Origin: an uncultured Moraxellaceae bacterium
GTDB taxonomy: Bacteria > Pseudomonadota > Gammaproteobacteria > Pseudomonadales > Moraxellaceae
Direction: 5' to 3'
NCBI GenBank assembly: GCA_937928295.1
Contig: CALEYY010000028.1
Coordinates: 1 to 5,489 of the forward strand
Length of the DNA stretch: 5,489 nt
The notes beneath the pieces are model-generated. The model had not been told where the DNA came from. It did no database searches and saw only the letters and a program-made list of their open reading frames with translations. The position numbers were made by a program, and so were the translations under genes. This document shows positions 4,753-5,489 of this stretch, piece by piece (within the stretch, counting starts at the first letter, position 1; every line of letters starts with the position of its first letter).

Positions 4753-5489
4753 GTGTCTTTGACTTTTACAGACCTGGCGTTGCACGACGCCCTTTTGGCC
4801 GCCCTTAACGAAGCCGGCTACACCGAACCCACGCCAATTCAGGCGCAAGCAATCCCCATCGCCATGAGCGGTCGCGATCTGATGGCCTCGGCCCAGACCG
4901 GTACCGGCAAGACCGCAGCCTTCCTGCTGCCCGGTCTGCACCGTCTCACCATGACGCCAGGCGGCAAGGGCAAGGGCCCGCGCATTCTGGTGCTGACCCC
5001 GACGCGTGAACTCGCTCGCCAGGTCGAAGCCGCTGCCATGGTTTACGGCAAGCGCCTGAAAACCCGTACCGTCAGCATCCTCGGCGGCATGAACTACCAG
5101 CAACAGCAGAAAGCGCTGATGCGTCCGATTGATGTCATGGTCGCCACACCGGGCCGTCTGCTCGATCTGATGAACCGTGGCCAGATCACGCTGGATCGCG
5201 TTGAACTGCTGATCCTCGACGAAGCCGACCGCATGCTCGACCTCGGCTTCATCGACGATGTTGAACTGATCGCTGAAAAGGCTCCGGCAGAACGCCAGAC
5301 CCTGCTGTTCTCGGCCACGCTGGAAGACCGCATTGCCACTTTGGCAGCGCGTGTGATGCGTAACCCGGAACGCCTGCAGATCAGCTCGCAGCAAGCCAAG
5401 CATGAAAACATCACGCAGGGTCTGTATTTCTGCGACGACATGGAACACAAGAAGGCCATCCTGCTCAAGCTGCTGGCTGACCCGGCTGT
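4753..5489 (+). CDS. DEAD-box ATP-dependent RNA helicase, N-terminal part
   Basis: The first 245 codons of a DEAD-box RNA helicase; the second RecA-like domain and tail lie past the right edge. These cytoplasmic enzymes use ATP to open short RNA duplexes, acting in ribosome assembly, mRNA decay or cold adaptation. All motifs of the first domain are present: Phe5 and GYTEPTPIQ (22-30, Q motif), AQTGTGKT (47-54, Walker A), PTREL (83-87), GG (111-112), TPGR (132-135), DEAD (156-159) and SAT (187-189). The sequence around GPRILVLTPTRELARQV, LLFSATLE and the DDMEHKKAILLKLL stretch looks most like SrmB, with RhlE-like features near ASAQTGTGKTAAF; I do not assign a name. The start is GTG 4753, supported by GAGGA 8 bases upstream and by homology starting at residue 5. 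Stable pairing around that ribosome-binding site hints at translational control. It is divergent from the SDR gene to its left. Confidence 0.95.
   Translation, partial: MSLTFTDLALHDALLAALNEAGYTEPTPIQAQAIPIAMSGRDLMASAQTGTGKTAAFLLPGLHRLTMTPGGKGKGPRILVLTPTRELARQVEAAAMVYGKRLKTRTVSILGGMNYQQQQKALMRPIDVMVATPGRLLDLMNRGQITLDRVELLILDEADRMLDLGFIDDVELIAEKAPAERQTLLFSATLEDRIATLAARVMRNPERLQISSQQAKHENITQGLYFCDDMEHKKAILLKLLADPA

Noticed and set aside
4732..5448. Long minus-strand reading frame of 238 codons
   Set aside because: It is the antisense shadow of the DEAD-box helicase, whose plus-strand frame has every family motif; the GTG start and run-off at the window edge make the true gene easy to miss.
1..5489. 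CRISPR arrays, tRNA/rRNA genes, insertion sequences, integration sites, toxin-antitoxin pairs
   Set aside because: Looked for on both strands; no regularly spaced repeats, no transposase or integrase motifs, no cloverleaf sequences, and no small paired genes.

Overview
This window is ordinary-looking chromosomal DNA from a GC-rich Gram-negative proteobacterium. The helicase is most like SrmB/RhlE-type proteins and the LysR, DoxX and YhbQ-type genes are common in Beta- and Gammaproteobacteria. A betaproteobacterium is my best guess, on protein style only. There are no rRNA or tRNA genes, insertion sequences, phage genes or CRISPR repeats. Eight protein genes are supported; the first and last are cut by the window edges.

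Left part (1-1186): the 5' end of a crotonase-fold (enoyl-CoA hydratase/isomerase) gene on the minus strand lies back to back with a small GIY-YIG nuclease-domain gene on the plus strand. That gene runs tail to tail into, and overlaps by 122 bases, a TetR-type regulator on the minus strand.

Middle part (1287-3535): a DoxX-type membrane protein and a C-factor-like short-chain dehydrogenase/reductase (SDR) form a tight minus-strand pair, 3 bases apart, with the second ribosome-binding site inside the first gene. The TetR gene follows on the same strand after 100 bases. A LysR-type regulator is transcribed divergently from the doxX-like gene. The 113-base gap between them holds a cluster of TTGC/GCAA half-sites that form several perfect inverted repeats, the best operator candidate in the window. 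The simplest reading is a small redox or stress-responsive unit (membrane DoxX plus soluble oxidoreductase) controlled by the LysR protein, perhaps also by the TetR protein.

Right part (3550-5489): a stem-loop separates the convergent LysR gene and a second, classical SDR gene (minus strand). A gap of 395 bases without a convincing gene carries a good minus-strand promoter for that SDR and the long leader of a plus-strand DEAD-box RNA helicase. The helicase starts at a GTG, and its ribosome-binding site lies within two abutting small hairpins. The helicase runs off the right edge after about 245 codons.

I found no evidence of a wholly new system. The items most worth a second look are the structured helicase leader, the long convergent overlap, the shared divergent start and the half-site cluster.
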